Below are positions 34,500-47,655 of a stretch of 64,000 bases of DNA, in pieces. Location: positions 156,412,409 to 156,476,408 of the forward strand of contig BSWB01000002.1 of NCBI GenBank assembly GCA_033239125.1, given 5' to 3'. Positions within the stretch are counted from its first letter, which is position 1, and every line of letters starts with the position of its first letter. A program made the position numbers and the translations under genes. Under the pieces are notes generated by a model, which had not been told where the DNA came from, did no database searches, and worked only from the letters and a program-made list of their open reading frames with translations. This DNA comes from Fagopyrum homotropicum. Taxonomy: Eukaryota > Streptophyta > Magnoliopsida > Caryophyllales > Polygonaceae.

Positions 34500-35450
34500 A
34501 TGCATCTTTTCATCAATATGATTGTACTTCTTGGCAAATTAATAAAAGCCATAAGGAGGCATGACCGATACAAAGGCTCTACTACTCTTGCCAGCCTTGT
34601 TCAACGTTTGGCTCACAAGTTTTCTCTCAAAGATCTTGGCTCTTTTTCCTACTTCCTTGGTATCGAGGTAATTCTTACCAACTTTGGCAATTTTCTCTCT
34701 CAACAGAGGCACATTTTGGACCTACTTCACAAAGCAAGCATGACCGATACAAAGGTTGCAAGCACTCCCCTATCTACCTCTCCTGAGTCTCCTCTACTTT
34801 GGTATGATGGAAATCTGCTCCTTTTACCCACTAATTACAGAATGCTTGTTGGCAGTTTACACTACCTTGGTCTCATTCAACCGGATATAGGATTTGCAGT
34901 AAGTAGTTTTTCTCAACTTTTGCAAACATCAATTGATGTTCACTATATTGCTCTCAAATGCTTTCTACGTTACTTGTCTGGCTCTCTTCACCTTGACATC
35001 CATATAAGTTATATGCCTCCACTCAACCTCTATGCCTTCTCTGATGTAAATTGAGTTGGAGACAAGGATAATTTTATCTCCACAACAGGTTATATTCTCT
35101 AGCTTGGCTTCACTCCGATCTCTTGGAGTTCACGCAAGCAAAAGTGAGTTGTTAGGTCATCCATAAAGGCATAATACAAAGATATAGTCGACACCTCATC
35201 TAAGGTATTATGGGTGGTACAACTTTTCCAAGAACTCGTTATTACTATATCTCCGATTCCCACTATATATTGTGATAATACGGGTGCTACAAGCCTTAGT
35301 GCCATTTTGAGTTTTCACTCAAGAATGAAGCACGTAGCCCTTGTTTACCACTTTCTTCGAGAAAAGGTTCAGAAAAGGCTCTTCGGGTATCTTATGTGAC
35401 AACAAAGAATCAACTGGCTGACATCCGTATGAAGCCTTTTCTACGTCCAC
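34500..35450 (+). pseudogene. Copia reverse transcriptase C-terminus and RNase H remnant
   Basis: 34500-35054 resumes in the late reverse transcriptase (HKFSLKDLGSFSYFLGIE) and continues into the connection region (YRMLVGSLHYLGLIQPDIGFAVS, ALKCFLRYLSG). After a stop at 35052-35054, pieces of RNase H follow (YCDNTGATSLSA at 35268-35303, MKHVALVYHFLRE, then QLADIRMKP). The YVDD region and integrase are deleted. Stops and frame changes show an old, dead copy. Confidence 0.75.
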
Positions 35451-35499
35451 AAGTTGATGTTCTTCTATACAAACTTGATCTTTCAAAGAATGTCCATCT

Positions 35500-35967
35500 T
35501 GGGATCTCTGTTCGGAAAGAGGTCCATACTGGTATGGTTGATGGTGGTGGTGGGGAGCTGCGCCCCGCCGACATCCTTTTTTATAATTGGTTTCAGGGCA
35601 AAGACACTTGTGTGGATATTACTGGTACTTCTCCTTTCTCTTCACCTGGCCTTTCCAACTTCATTTCCGGTAAAGTTGTGAGAATCGCTGCTGACAACAA
35701 GAGAAAGAAGTATGCGGAGGTTTGTAGCTCCATGAGTATGCGGAGGTTTGTAGCTCCATGGGGTATCACTTTCTTCCCTTTTCCTTTTCCACGTTTGGCG
35801 ACTTGGGTGACGACGCGACGAAGCTTATTAAAAGATTGAGCTCGGTTGCTAAAGAGTTGCCCGGATATAGTAGGAGTACATGCTTTATTTTGACTAGGAT
35901 TGCGTTTACTATTCAAAAGGGATGCGGAGCCCAACTTGTTAGTCGGCTCTCATCCAACGGCATGTAA
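35500..35967 (+). pseudogene. Repeat-linked ORF fragment broken by a 26-bp duplication
   Basis: The frame of 35396-35839 reads RPADILFYNWFQGKDTCVDIT and NKRKKYAEVC; after the duplication at 35709-35760 the matching continuation (FSTFGDLGDD, FTIQKGCGAQLVSRLSSN) is in the frame of 35758-35967. I recognise this wording from ORFs that accompany reverse-transcriptase-type repeats in plant genomes but cannot name a function. Because 26 is not a multiple of three, the duplication itself explains the frameshift. Confidence 0.5.
35709..35760 (+). repeat. 26-bp perfect tandem duplication
   Basis: AGTATGCGGAGGTTTGTAGC-TCCATG occurs twice without a gap (35709-35734, 35735-35760). Confidence 0.97.
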
Positions 35968-35984
35968 TATGTTTTTCCTTCGAT

Positions 35985-36058
35985 AAATATAATAAATAAT
36001 AATAAAATAAACAAAATAAATAAAATAAATAATAATAATAATAATTATTATTATTTTG
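35985..36058. repeat. AAT/AAAT microsatellite
   Basis: Runs of AATAAATAAT and ATAATAATAATTATTATTATT, probably the A-rich 3' side of the preceding repeat-derived ORF. Confidence 0.8.
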
Positions 36059-36069
36059 TTTTTGTTTCA

Positions 36070-36470
36070 GAAACTAGTTTTTTTTAGATGATACAGTTGA
36101 CAACATTAGGCTGTTGATTACACAATTAATGACAATGAGTTGGTGTATGTAATATTAACGACACTACAATTGATGACAACACACTTTATGACAATATCGT
36201 TGATGACAATATTATTGTTGACATTACATTTGTTGATATTGTAGTTATTGGTGGTACATTTGTTGATGCTATACTTGTTGGTAGTACATATGTTGACTAT
36301 ACACTTGTTGATAGTTCAGTTGATGACAATGTTTTGGTAACAATATAGTTGGTGACATGATAGTACTATAGTAGATGATAATATAACTGATGACAATACA
36401 ATTGGTGACAATATAGTTGTTGACAATACAATTGATAATAATATAGTTGATGACAATATTTATTTATTAT
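36070..36470. repeat. Diverged minisatellite of GTTGATGACAATATA
   Basis: More than twenty imperfect units of 15-18 bases built on GTTGATGACAATA/TAGTTG. A similar GTTGACAAT motif array, in the other orientation, lies at 44760-44910 and 55190-55540. Confidence 0.75.
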
Positions 36471-36801
36471 GAAGAAGAGAAAATTCATTTTTCATAAAAG
36501 TCAGTCATTACCAAATTACAAAGCTCATTATGGAGCTTAATTAAAAAAAGTCTATTTATTACTCTATTTTTTCAAAAAGACTTATTTAGTAAAATTGCCT
36601 TTTTTTTATTTTTATTTTGAGAGTTAATATCAAAAGAAATATCCTATTTGTTTCCTTTTTAAAATGTATAATTAATCAACCAAACTTTATAAATAAGTAG
36701 ATGACATCATCTTCTTTAGAAATAAAATGCCCATTTATCTACTAGTACCATATTTAATACCAATATGGTATTTTGGGCTATTAAAATGTATAGATATACA
36801 C

Positions 36802-37032
36802 TTTATAGCTTATCGGACACGTGTACTCATTCCATAGTGAATTAGTATCGACTACGAAGAAACGAAGAAAATCACTTCACCACCGAAAAAACCTTTATTT
36901 CTTCTTCCCACCCGAAACTCCTTTCCCTTTCTCTCTCTACAATTCAAGGCTTCCATTTTTACAGTTGCGCCGAGTAGAGGGAGAACCGGAGAGAGATCTC
37001 TACGCTCGCGACAGAGAAGGTAGAAGTGACAG
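36802..37032 (+). promoter_or_regulatory. Probable core promoter and 5' UTR of the AP180-like gene
   Basis: A TATA-like CTTTATAGC at 36801-36809 and a G-box palindrome ACACGTGT at 36817-36824 precede a CT-rich leader (CTTTCTCTCTCTAC near 36930) and the first ATG of the coding sequence at 37033. An upstream ATG at 36821 opens an 84-codon ORF overlapping the start; if transcribed it would be an upstream ORF. Transcription start not proven. Confidence 0.4.
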
Positions 37033-40000
37033 ATGGCAACTCTTCAAACATGGAGGAAAGCATATGGCGCACTAAAAGATCATACGACTGTTGGCCTTGC
37101 TCAAATCAACAGCGACTACAAGGTTGCTTTTTTTGTTTTCATCGTTGATTCATAGATTTGGGATTTTTTAAATGGTTTTTGTTTAATCCAAGCTAGGATT
37201 TGTTTCTAGGATTTGGATGTTGCGATTGTTAAGGCCACGAATCACGTTGAGGTTCCCCCCAAAGATAGGCACTTGCGAAGTGAGTTTCTACCAGATCTAT
37301 CACTTTCCTTTCTCTGGTTCTTCACCTTTAGTTTTGATTTAACGAAATTTCTCAATATTTTGGGATTCGTTTTTTATTTTTCAGAAATTTTGATTGCAAC
37401 CTCTGCTGTTAGGCCTAGGGCTGATGTTGCTTATTGTATTCACGCCCTTGCTCGACGATTAGGCAAGACGCGGAATTGGACGGTACGCATTGCAATTATT
37501 GGAGTATTGTTTGTAGGGAGTTAGATCTTTTCGTGAATTTGTGGCTGTCGAGGGACTTTTTGCATAAGATTTATTTGTTGTACGCAATACCTGTTTTCTC
37601 TATCTAGGGCTTTCAATTTCTGTTGTATGGATCATGGATGTGTGGTGTGGGTTGCTTTAGAAGAATCTCTTGCTTGATTTGCTGTGTCAAATTTGAAAAA
37701 GTACACCCTTAATGCAACCTCACGTGATTAGTATTAGTACACTTTTAACAATTGAAGATGTCAATAAATTAGTAATTGTTATTGCATTTGAATTTGTATT
37801 TTGATTATTTTTGGTTGATTTTTCTTCGGGTGATTTCTTACTATTATTTTGGTCTATTTTTAGCACTGAAACCATTTTGGGGGGATCAATTGTTGTTTAA
37901 CCCTTTCATGCCATTTTTCTTTGCATTGTTTGTGATGCCCTGCAATTTTTTAAATCATATTTTTTTTCCGTGCATTTTAATGCGTAATAAGCTTCTATAA
38001 TTGTGCAAATTTTGTTTATCTTGAACATGCTTTCATCTGAGTATCTTTTACTTTTACGCCCTGCTCATAATTCGGCTCAAGCTTCTAGCATCATCATTAG
38101 GGTGTGTTTGGCACTCTTAAAAGGAGGTTATGAGGGTAACTTGTCTTTTTAAGGGCCTCATAAGGAGGTGCAAAAGACACCCTTAGTTTGCTTATTGTTA
38201 GGTAGCTTAAAAATTGTAAAAAGATGATGCGGAATCATTTCTATGTTCAGCGGGGTAGAAGTATTCATTATAGGAAGTGTAAAGGTCATGCATGAATCAG
38301 ATTACCTACATATGTTATTCATCTCTTACTCTTATATCGTATTCTGCAGCTGAAAATTAAATTTTCTTTGTCCTATGACGCATTTGATTTTAGTAAAATG
38401 CTTGAAATTCATTTTATGCGAAATGATACAAGGTTACCCATGCACATACAGGAAATATAAATCTACATAATACAAGGGTTTTTTTGTACTGGTTTGGTGG
38501 GTTTTACTCATGCTTGGGTGTATGTAGTTCATTTGAATTTTTTGAAGCTCTTATGATTTTGAATTTGGTAAATGGCCAAGTTATTAGTCATCTTTGTCTA
38601 TGAAATACATTGAGATGTTGACGAATTGCTTTCTCCCCTCCTAATTGTTAAGTGGAAAACGTACTTGTCTTAGTACATATGTCCGGCTTATCTATAAGAG
38701 TATAACGCTATTTCTAAAAAATATTTGCCTTAGCTAAATTCCTTTCTGTTGAACAGGTGGCATTGAAAACACTGATAGTTATCCACAGGTTATTGAGGGA
38801 AGGTGACCCGACATTTCGGGAAGAACTTCTGAATTTCTCTCAACGCGGGCTTATTCCCCGACTCTCTAATTTTAAAGATGACTCGAGCCCCATTGGTAAG
38901 TCTGAAGATCTGTTTACCTAGTTACTGCTTTAGTTTAATCTTATAAGTTCCATCCGTACTTAAAATGTCGAAATGCACCGGTAATCTTTGGTTGTAAATG
39001 AAGAGATTCTATTTTCTGATTAAATATTATCTGTTTTCGGATTATTGCTTCAGCCTGGGATTGCTCTGCTTGGGTACGCACTTATGCACTTTTCTTGGAA
39101 GAACGGCTTGAATGCTTCAGGCTTTTGAAATATGACATAGAGACTGAGAGATTATCTAAGCCTTCTGAGGGCCCTGATACGGTATTGTACTTGTTGTTTA
39201 TAATTCTGTAACATGGTCGTTGTTGGTGTCACCTTAAGTTAACGCATGATTAAGTGCTGTGACTTTCTCTGGAAGTTTGATACCTCGTGAAGCATGCTAT
39301 CTCATTATGTTTTTTTGACCTTTTTCAGTACTTATGCATGCATGTACAACACTAGTCATAAAATTTCTATTAAACATATATTTAAGTTGTAAGTAAATAT
39401 CAATATTTACCGGGATGCAATTCATGCAATTTTTCTAGTGTTGTTTAATTATAGGAAGAATTTATACTCCTTGAGCCTATAAAATTTCTTTGTGAACTGA
39501 CAAGGAAACAAAGTCATTTGAGTCTAGAGTGACGTCACTGACCAGAATTCAGTGCAGTGAACAAAATGGAAATTTATTCGACTTGATGCTATAATTTGAG
39601 GAAGCTTCTCTGTGATTCCAATTTTTTCAATTCTAATAACAGGGTTACAGCAGAACCAGGAATTTGGACAGTGAGCAACTGTTGGATCAATTGCCATTAT
39701 TGCAGCAGCTTCTGTATCGTCTTGTCGGATGCCGGGTATATAAATTTGTTGAATTACAATTTTGGCGTTATAATTTCCTTCTAGTATTAAGCATTTGTGA
39801 ATTCTTATACATGTATCTTGAGACTGTTTTCACCTTGCAGCCAGAAGGAGCTGCTGTAGGAAATTATGTAATACAGTATGCACTTGCACTGGTATGAATT
39901 ATCTCTGAACTTTACTTTTGTACTTCTTTTAAGTTGGTTTGCATTAAGAATGCAAATCTTAAGCATTCATGGAATTGTCTTGGAAGTTTGAACTATTTTA

Positions 40001-42151
40001 TTGTTGCATGTGCTTAAAAGCGCATAGGCAAATGGCATCCCAAACTATACTGAAATTTGCCCTGGATCATATACAAAAGAAAAATAAAATCAAATTAGGT
40101 TTTCCTATCTTAAAGATCAGAATGCGTGATCTGTTTGAATTTCAAAGATATTTGGAGTTTTGAAGTTGAAATGGTAATCTTCACCTTCTATTGCAGGTAT
40201 TGAAGGAGAGTTTTAAAGTCTATTGTGCAATTAATGATGGAATTATTAATCTGGTTGATAAGGTAAGCTTAATTGATATCATATCTAAAGTGCATATGCC
40301 TGGAATCATCATAACATAGTTTTACTGTATCTGATTGCAGTTTTTCGAAATGCCAAGGCATGAAGCCATTAAAGCCCTTGAGGTGTACAGAAGAGCTGGC
40401 CAACAGGTGAAGATAAATTTCCAGTTGATTGAAAGCCATTAAAACCCTTGAAATATGACATGCTCTACTGTTTCATATGCTTAGTGATGATATGTTATGT
40501 GCAGGCAGGAAGTCTTTCTGACTTTTATGAAGTTTGCAAGGGATTGGAGCTTGCTCGAAATTTTCAGTTTCCAGTTCTAAGAGAGGTAAATTTTCTGAGA
40601 TTAGATCTGAATATGGTTCTTATAACATATTCTATAGGTTGAAATATGATTCCTTCTACAAATCTTTTCAGCCCCCACAATCTTTTCTTGCAACCATGGA
40701 AGAATATATCAGGGAGGCACCAAGAGTTGTCTCTGTACCGACCCAGCAGCTGGTAAGCCTTGTTGTTGGAATATGAAAGTATTTTTATTTCTTGAATAAG
40801 AGTAAATTTTCGTCTTCTTGGAGCTAATGATCTTTGGACTAAATATCATTCCTTTCACCAACTAGGAATTCACAGAGAGACTTCAACTGACGTACCATCC
40901 TGATCAATCTGCAACTGACGATGATAATAAATCAATTGCTGAAGACCCTCATCTAGAAGCTTCAGATGGTCTTGCTGCTTCTGATATTGAGGCAGTTACT
41001 CCCGCTCCAGCTGTACCTGAAAACAATGCGGAATCAGTAGATCTTCTGGTAATTGTCTTTGTTCTTACGTGTTATATACCCTATGTGTATTCGCAATGTA
41101 CGAAGTGTCTAGCTGCACCTCCCCCCAAAAGAGAAGATGAGTTACTAGTTCTCTTGTAACTGTGGTATCATTCCTTTGTTCTTTTTGTTGGTGTTTTCAG
41201 GGATTGAGTGACGCCTCTCCCAATGCATCAGCAATAGAGGACAGCAATGCTTTGGCCTTAGCTGTGGTTACAACTGGTAGGATTTGTTTTTTTAATTTTC
41301 TTTTTTTTTATCATAACATCTTTTGCTATATCTATGGAATGAAATATGACAAATTAATTCCTCTTAGCAGATGTTACTTCAACATCAAATTCTGGTGCAG
41401 CATTGAAAGATTTTGACCCTAGTGGATGGGAACTTGCATTAGTCACTACTCCAAGCAATGACATTTCTGCTCCAGTTGATAGACAACTGGTAAGTAAATA
41501 CGTACTGGTTCTGTCGCTTCCGAGTTTCTATCGCAAACTCCATTATATATAAAAGTGTTCTAGTTTCTATTACAAACTCTGATTATCTTACAACAGTATG
41601 AACATACTCCCTCGGTTTATCCTTTGATACACTATCTAAGGAAAGCATCAAGCCATCTCGGTTTCCGCTTATTAAATATTCCCCGCCCTTTCGAGTTTCG
41701 ACACACTATTTAACCCATCCTCCTTTTTTTGGTTACTTATTATGCATCTTCCTTCATCTATTGATCAAGCATAATGAATTTCAATTTGCAGGCCGGAGGA
41801 TTAGACTCCTTAACACTAAACAGTCTGTACGACGATGCCGCCTATAGGGCAAATCAACAACAGCCCATGTACGGAGCACCGGCACCAAACCCGTTTGAAG
41901 CACAAGACCCATTCACAATGTCCAACAACATTGCAGCACCAGTGGGGGTTCAAATGGCCACCATACCACATCAGCAACTGATCAATCCCTTCGGTCCATA
42001 CCAGGCCCCTTACCCACAGCCACAACAACATCACGCCATGGGACCCGCCAACCCATTTGGAGACACCGCCGGGTTCGGGCCATTCGCATTACCAAACCCT
42101 GCTGTCCACCCCCAAACTACAAACCCTTTTGGGAGTACAGGTTTGCTCTAA
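37033..42151 (+). CDS. Clathrin assembly protein, AP180/CALM (ANTH) family
   Basis: Fifteen exons can be followed by frame and GT-AG sites: 37033-37122, 37210-37279, 37385-37482, 38757-38895, 39054-39181, 39643-39735, 39841-39891, 40197-40262, 40341-40406, 40505-40585, 40672-40752, 40866-41048, 41201-41276, 41371-41489, 41792-42151. They sum to 566 codons plus TAA. The start MATLQTWRKAYGALKDHTTVG and the inositide-binding stretch KATNHVEVPPKDRH (38-51) mark the ANTH domain (about 1-290), with conserved RADVAYCIHAL, EGDPTFREELL, CSAWVRTYALFLEERLE, CAINDGIINLVDK, GLELARNFQFP and TMEEYIREAP. The tail has four NPF motifs (480, 512, 534, 558), known ligands of EH-domain proteins. Proteins of this family bind PI(4,5)P2 and clathrin and help form coated vesicles at plasma membrane or trans-Golgi. 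Wording resembles Arabidopsis At5g57200/At4g25940. Exon edges are by eye. Confidence 0.93.
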
Positions 42152-42477
42152 CTGATACTCCTTATAATTTGTAATGTAGTATGCGCAAATTCAGAATTGT
42201 TGGTACAGAATGTGGCTGTTGAGAGTAGTGATCTGGTATAGTTTGGGTTTGAATTTGCTTTTCTTTTGTTTTTTATTTGGGGTGGTGGGGTTTTGTGGTC
42301 GGGTGGGTGAATTTGATTCATGTTTGGTAAGCTTGTAATGTATAATGAGTCACGACAAAGCTCCAACTAGGCCCATATAAATTGTCTTTTGTATCATATT
42401 GTGGTGACAGCTATGCTGCTGTCTCCTTGGTAACTTCAGTATTTGTGATGAATTTTCCCGATTAAAGGTAAAATATG

Positions 42478-42483
42478 AATAAA
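42478..42483 (+). terminator. Poly(A) signal of the AP180-like gene
   Basis: AATAAA about 330 bases after the stop codon, followed by a TTTTGTTGTTGTGATGTTG stretch, as expected for plant 3' ends. Confidence 0.5.
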
Positions 42484-42950
42484 AGTTTTGTTGTTGTGAT
42501 GTTGATATGAAATTATGAACTATTGAAGCTGTATGAATAGTTTAGAATCTACGACTTTTCAGATTAGCATCAGAATCTTGGTCTGTATTAAGAAGCTTGT
42601 TATGTTCTGTATTCATTTCAAAATTTGACATTCATTTAGTTAAATGATTTTTTGTGTTTGTTCTACGTTAATGGTGTAATTTTTATTAAACATATTTTGA
42701 AAATAAAACAACGTGAATAATACTACATCTCATAAATATTCTATGGCTGCCGAATGTATATTCCTCGTTACCTAATTTAGGAGAATCATAATCCACAAAC
42801 CTTAATGACTAGACCCGATTTGACAACAATCAGCATTTTAGTTGATGTTAAAGTGTTATAGTAATCTTATGAAAGAGTGATTCATGTAAACATGAACATG
42901 ATATTCATTAAGTAAGCACCACACATGCATGAGTGATTCATCAAATAAAC

Positions 42951-43110
42951 ACAATATTTATAATAAACGCGTTAAGCACACGATATATAATTCTATGAAC
43001 ACGATTATGAAATAAACACTACACATGAACACAATATTTACAATAAACACGTTAAGCATATGATATATAATTCTATGAACACGATTATAAAATAAACACT
43101 ACACATGAAC
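42951..43110. repeat. 80-bp tandem duplication
   Basis: 42951-43030 and 43031-43110 both run from ACAATATTTA-AATAAAC through GATATATAATTCTATGAACACG to CACTACACATGAAC, with a handful of differences. Confidence 0.9.
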
Positions 43111-43490
43111 ATAATGTTCATTACCAACATGAACGAAATACTTAACACGATGATAAGTATTTTACGCGACATGCGATGTCAAATATTAACATGAGGAGAA
43201 GTATGATTGTTTCATTAAGAACATATAAGATATTGGGCGTGCCCTCGAAGATGGAATGGTATGTAACACACTAACACGACTACTTAAACCATGAACTGAC
43301 ATTGCATGAATACAAGGTGGAAATAAATATTGATTACCTAAAAATACTCACGTTACCTAATAAGACTTATCACCCGTATTCCCTATAAATACTTCAATAA
43401 CTAGATGAATACGGTACATTCATTTATTAATCCAACGATCATTAGAGGTTCTCATTCATCTCCATAAAAATGGTTCTCTTCGAAACTTGA

Positions 43491-43534
<44 letters not shown>
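43491..43534. repeat. (CT)n(AT)n microsatellite
   Basis: A CT dinucleotide run passes directly into an AT run; gives a meaningless ORF on minus (43442-43645). Confidence 0.95.
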
Positions 43535-44759
43535 GTTAAGAGGGTCCTTGTGGAAAGGAGTGGTATTGGTTGTGAGCCATAAGATTAAAATAGATCTAAG
43601 GGTTATAATTATTTTAGTAAAAAAAAGAGCGCTCCCTTGTAGCATTAAAACAATAGTTCATCGCTTGTCTTCTTCCTTCTTTATTCTTTCAAATCCTATC
43701 AAACCCTAACCATGAAAATCCCCTATCCCTTCAAATTAACTTTCAACAAACAATCTAGTTTAACCGACTCAATTTCCTTCTATTTTCATATTCTGCTTCA
43801 AATTTAATCACCTCTTTATGATTATCCATCTTTTTCTATTGTCCTCTTGGAGAGCAACAAACTCGAACTCATGTATCGTCATGTTGAAGCGAACTTTTTC
43901 TTCTGCTTCAATTTCTCTTTTGACTTCTTTTACTATTGTACAGAGCCACATCACAATTCTTACAGAGAGGAACGAGAACCTATAAGAGACGTTCAATTAA
44001 AATATATGAATGATCAAGATTGAAAGATGAATTTGTATATGAGCCATGATAATGGTTACCATAATAAACGATGTATGCGTTTTGATTAAGCCAATATTTA
44101 TGGTAGTCGTTACTAAAATTGAATCAACATTAATTCATGAATCTAAATTTGATTTATACCTTACAAATTTGAACGTGGTTAAAACACGACACGTTCATGG
44201 TTATATGATGAACAAATGAGACACGTTCCTGCACGACATGTATATGGTTAAAGCACGACACGTTCATGCACGACGTGTTCATGGTTAAAGATTATTAATC
44301 ATATACATACACTTGCATGAATAACAAAGCAAGACGAATAAGTGAACAAAATATGATCATATTAAAGAATGACACGTTCATGGTTATATGAATAACAAAA
44401 AGTGCACGAGCATGAGTAACGAAACAACAATTAGTAACGAAGCAAGACAATGCACGGTCAAAATTAAGACACATTACTAGAAGAATATTTGATTTCCTTA
44501 ATGAAGGTAATCATTACTCAAATGATGAATGAACAAACGTGATTTTATTTTGATGCCTACATCCTATCAACTTCTTACCTTAATAGGGTTAATTATTTGG
44601 TTTAATTTGGGACGTTCATCTATCAAATTAACGTCTCTTAGAAATTATCATTCCTCTCCGGAAGAATGATTTTTTTCTAGAACCTTATCCTATATATATA
44701 TATATATACATATAAAAATTTCTATTTTTTTTTTTAAAATTTCAAAACTTTGTTTGCAA

Positions 44760-44910
44760 GATTTTTGACGACAATACATAATTGTATTGTCAACAACCGT
44801 GAGAGTCGATAAATGCACTACAATCAACCGTTGTCGGTACATAATTATACTGTCAACAACTGTTGATAGTCCATAATTGCATTGTCAGTCCATAATTGCA
44901 TTTCATCACC
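44760..44910. repeat. TTGACA-type minisatellite, left half
   Basis: Imperfect units of TAATTG-ATTGTCAACAACCGTTG. The same array continues at 55190-55540 beyond the LTR element that split the region. Confidence 0.65.
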
Positions 44911-45103
44911 GACTCATAATAAGAAAACCGTCACCCGAACCATCACACACCGGCGGATCCTTCACCCTAAACCATAAATGCGGGTGATCAGATGAGTCGG
45001 GTTTTTTCAGGCTCACTCTACAAAAACGAATTTCAAAACTAACAACCAAATATAACATAATACGATAATTTGATAGCTTGATTACTCAAGTGACAAGCTG
45101 ACT

Positions 45104-47545
45104 TGTGACACCTATTTCATTTCTAGTTGATTACCAGTTAATTAACCCTGTTTAAAACAATAAGCGGAAAAGCGGAAAACGTAAATTTTTAAAACTTTAT
45201 CTTACAACCATATTCACAACATATATACATACTAGCATATGTCATAAACTCTGTTTAACAAAACACAACTGTTTAAAACCATGCAAAACATCCTAGGCGG
45301 TAGCATCCCATAACAGCCCACCTGATATGATCTCAAATCCAGGTGTTGGGTCCAATGTCCTTGCCTTGATCAGGCCGAGCCTGAGTAGCTGAAAAATATG
45401 TGGATATAACAACAATGAGCCACACGCTCAGTAAGAGTATACAAATCGCACTCTCCCAATATATATAAGTATCTAATATCCCGTCCCCAAAGGACACTCT
45501 ATACCCTTCCTCACATTTCCAAACACACATACATATCCACATTCACATATCATTCCACAACCATTCATATCACATTTCACATAAACATTCAAGCATGTTA
45601 TCACACATCACATATAAACATATCATCTCATCACATCATAACATGACATATAACATGCTAGACTCGATCGCATCGATGCATAGGTGATAATTAACTAACT
45701 AGCCCCAACTGATCGTACGATATATTTTCTCATTGCTTTCGTATTTCTTTTCTTTCTTTCTTTCTTTCTTTCTTTTTTCTTTTCGGTTGGCCAACCCGAT
45801 AGCGTCATAGGCCCCCTGTAGATCAGGTAGCGACCTCGGCCATCTTGTCCTAAGACCCCCTGTAGATCAGGTCGCGATCTTGGACTATTTTTCTTATCTT
45901 GAGGCCCCCTGTAGATCAGGTAGCGACCCCTGGCTGTTTTTCTTATTTCAAGGCCCCCTGTAGATTAGGTAGCGACCTCTGAGGCCCCCTGTAGATCAGG
46001 TAGCGACCTCGTCCCCCGGAAACCCGTGCGGGACCCAGTTGGGCTAATTAATCAATTACCATCCTATATTATCACTTTCATATCATAACTCAATTTCATG
46101 CTTTCATCATATTCTTCCATCACATTCTTTCCACTATCATCTCATGTACCTCATGCATGCATTCATAAATCATATCAATTCATCATCATCGTCGTCTCAC
46201 TCATATACATATAAGCATGCATACAACCATAACAAACAGATATATACACACAAACATGCATAAAATCATGGCATATTAAATACATAACATATATTAAGCA
46301 AGTGTAATTCATATACACTTACCTCGCAGGTAAGAACAATAAAACCTCGCAAACCAACTACTGAGTCCGTTTCCCACTCGGACTATCCTCTTTTATCGTG
46401 CTTGGATACGCTCACAAAGCAACTACGTTATAGTTAGACCGAAACCTTCAACAACACCTGTTGAGAATATCATATTCCTCGTATTAAACTTCTCGCTTCA
46501 AACACCAGTTAAATTCATTCCTTTGAATTTAATTAGCTTTTAGCATTTTCTAGAATCCCAATTTAATTAATTAACCTTTAATTAATTAATTAATTAATTT
46601 TCGTCAGAACAACGTTTTGCCCGCAGGCAATTTCTGAACCCACCTGTCATCAAATCTTATCAAACAAACAGCCCATAATCACCAGAATAAAGTAACGAGC
46701 ATAATGGAATTTCCAATTATCCATTTTGACAAGCCTAAGGTCAATTTAGGCTAAATCGCAATACGGAAAACGAATAAATTCATAACTTATTCGTTACTAA
46801 CCCGATTGACGATCCGAAAGAAGATTCGGAATCACAACGACGCAGGCTACGCTCGGACACCATCAAATTCACCGGAATCTGAGCGACAGAACCTCCCTAG
46901 TATCATATATGCTCGACCAGACCTTCTCTTGCGCGGAAATGTAGAAACTCGGTACCAAAATGAAGAGAATGAAGAGAGGAATCCAAAAACTCAAACGGAT
47001 TTGAAATCGGATTAGAAACGGAGAGTAGATCTGAGTTTGAAGATTGAGAGAAATTAGAGCTTTTACGAGAAAACGTGAAAGGAAATGAATTAATAAACGT
47101 TATTTCCGCTATTTATAGCGAAGACGATAATTATCCTTTAGCGGAGTCGATAATTATCCTTTCACCGATCCGAAAGCGGTTTAAGCCCCTTTCTCCAAAC
47201 TTCTCGAAATTGGAATAATAAATCTGGAATATTGTATGGATAATTATTCCGCAATTGTCTCGAAAAACGCGTATTCCTAAGCCGTCTTTTTTAGCCGCTA
47301 AGAAACGAAATAGCGACTCTTTTGGCCGTTTTGCCTTTCCATGTTTTTTCATATCTAGGACATGTCCGATGTCCTGATCATTTTTCTCAACTGCATTTTT
47401 ATTAATTGAAGCTCTCAAATGCTCCAAATAACACCGGGTTGTAATATCATCTAGGAGCAAGTTACCTCGAGAAGTATCTCGTGTTAAAACGGATTTAATT
47501 CCTTAAAATTCTCGATTAGGTCATCTTCGATTTTTGACTGTTACA
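45104..47545 (-). repeat. 3' LTR of the Tekay-type element (2442 bp)
   Basis: Starts on minus TGTAACAGTCAAAAATCG and ends GGTGTCACA. Five copies of a 26-bp unit beginning GGCCCCCTGTAGATCAGGTA lie at about 45810-46010. ORFs of 66-109 codons inside (45333, 46806, 47131) occur in both LTRs but have no domain. Confidence 0.95.
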
Positions 47546-47560
47546 AATATCTCCCACTTT
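47546..47560 (-). other. Polypurine tract of the Tekay-type element
   Basis: AAAGTGGGAGATATT on minus, directly before the 3' LTR; primer for plus-strand synthesis. Confidence 0.75.
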
Positions 47561-47655
47561 AAGAAATTTCGTCCCGAAATTTAAGAAAGGACGTAGAACC
47601 AAACTCGTAGATATATCAAAAGGATGCACAACCGGATCACAATTTCTCGAGGTTT

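Larger units (their letters stand above)
42484..45098. other. Intergenic region with local repeats
   Basis: No gene supported. It contains an 80-bp tandem duplication (42951-43110), a CT/AT microsatellite (about 43491-43534), short ACACGTTCATGGTTA repeats (44170-44400) and a TTGACA-type minisatellite (44760-44910). From 43535 (GAGGGTCCTTGTGGAAAGG) to about 44690 (AACCTTATCCTATATA) the sequence may be another element with ends in TA repeats; the two ends are only loosely alike. Confidence 0.5.

Noticed and set aside
37213..37524. 103-codon ORF covering two exons and an intron of the AP180-like gene
   Set aside because: Reads through clear GT-AG introns; the spliced frame gives the conserved protein.
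45333..47460. ORFs of 66-109 codons repeated in both Tekay LTRs (also at 52557-54667)
   Set aside because: They repeat only because the LTRs are duplicates; they contain stops when shifted slightly, have no domain and differ between copies by indels.
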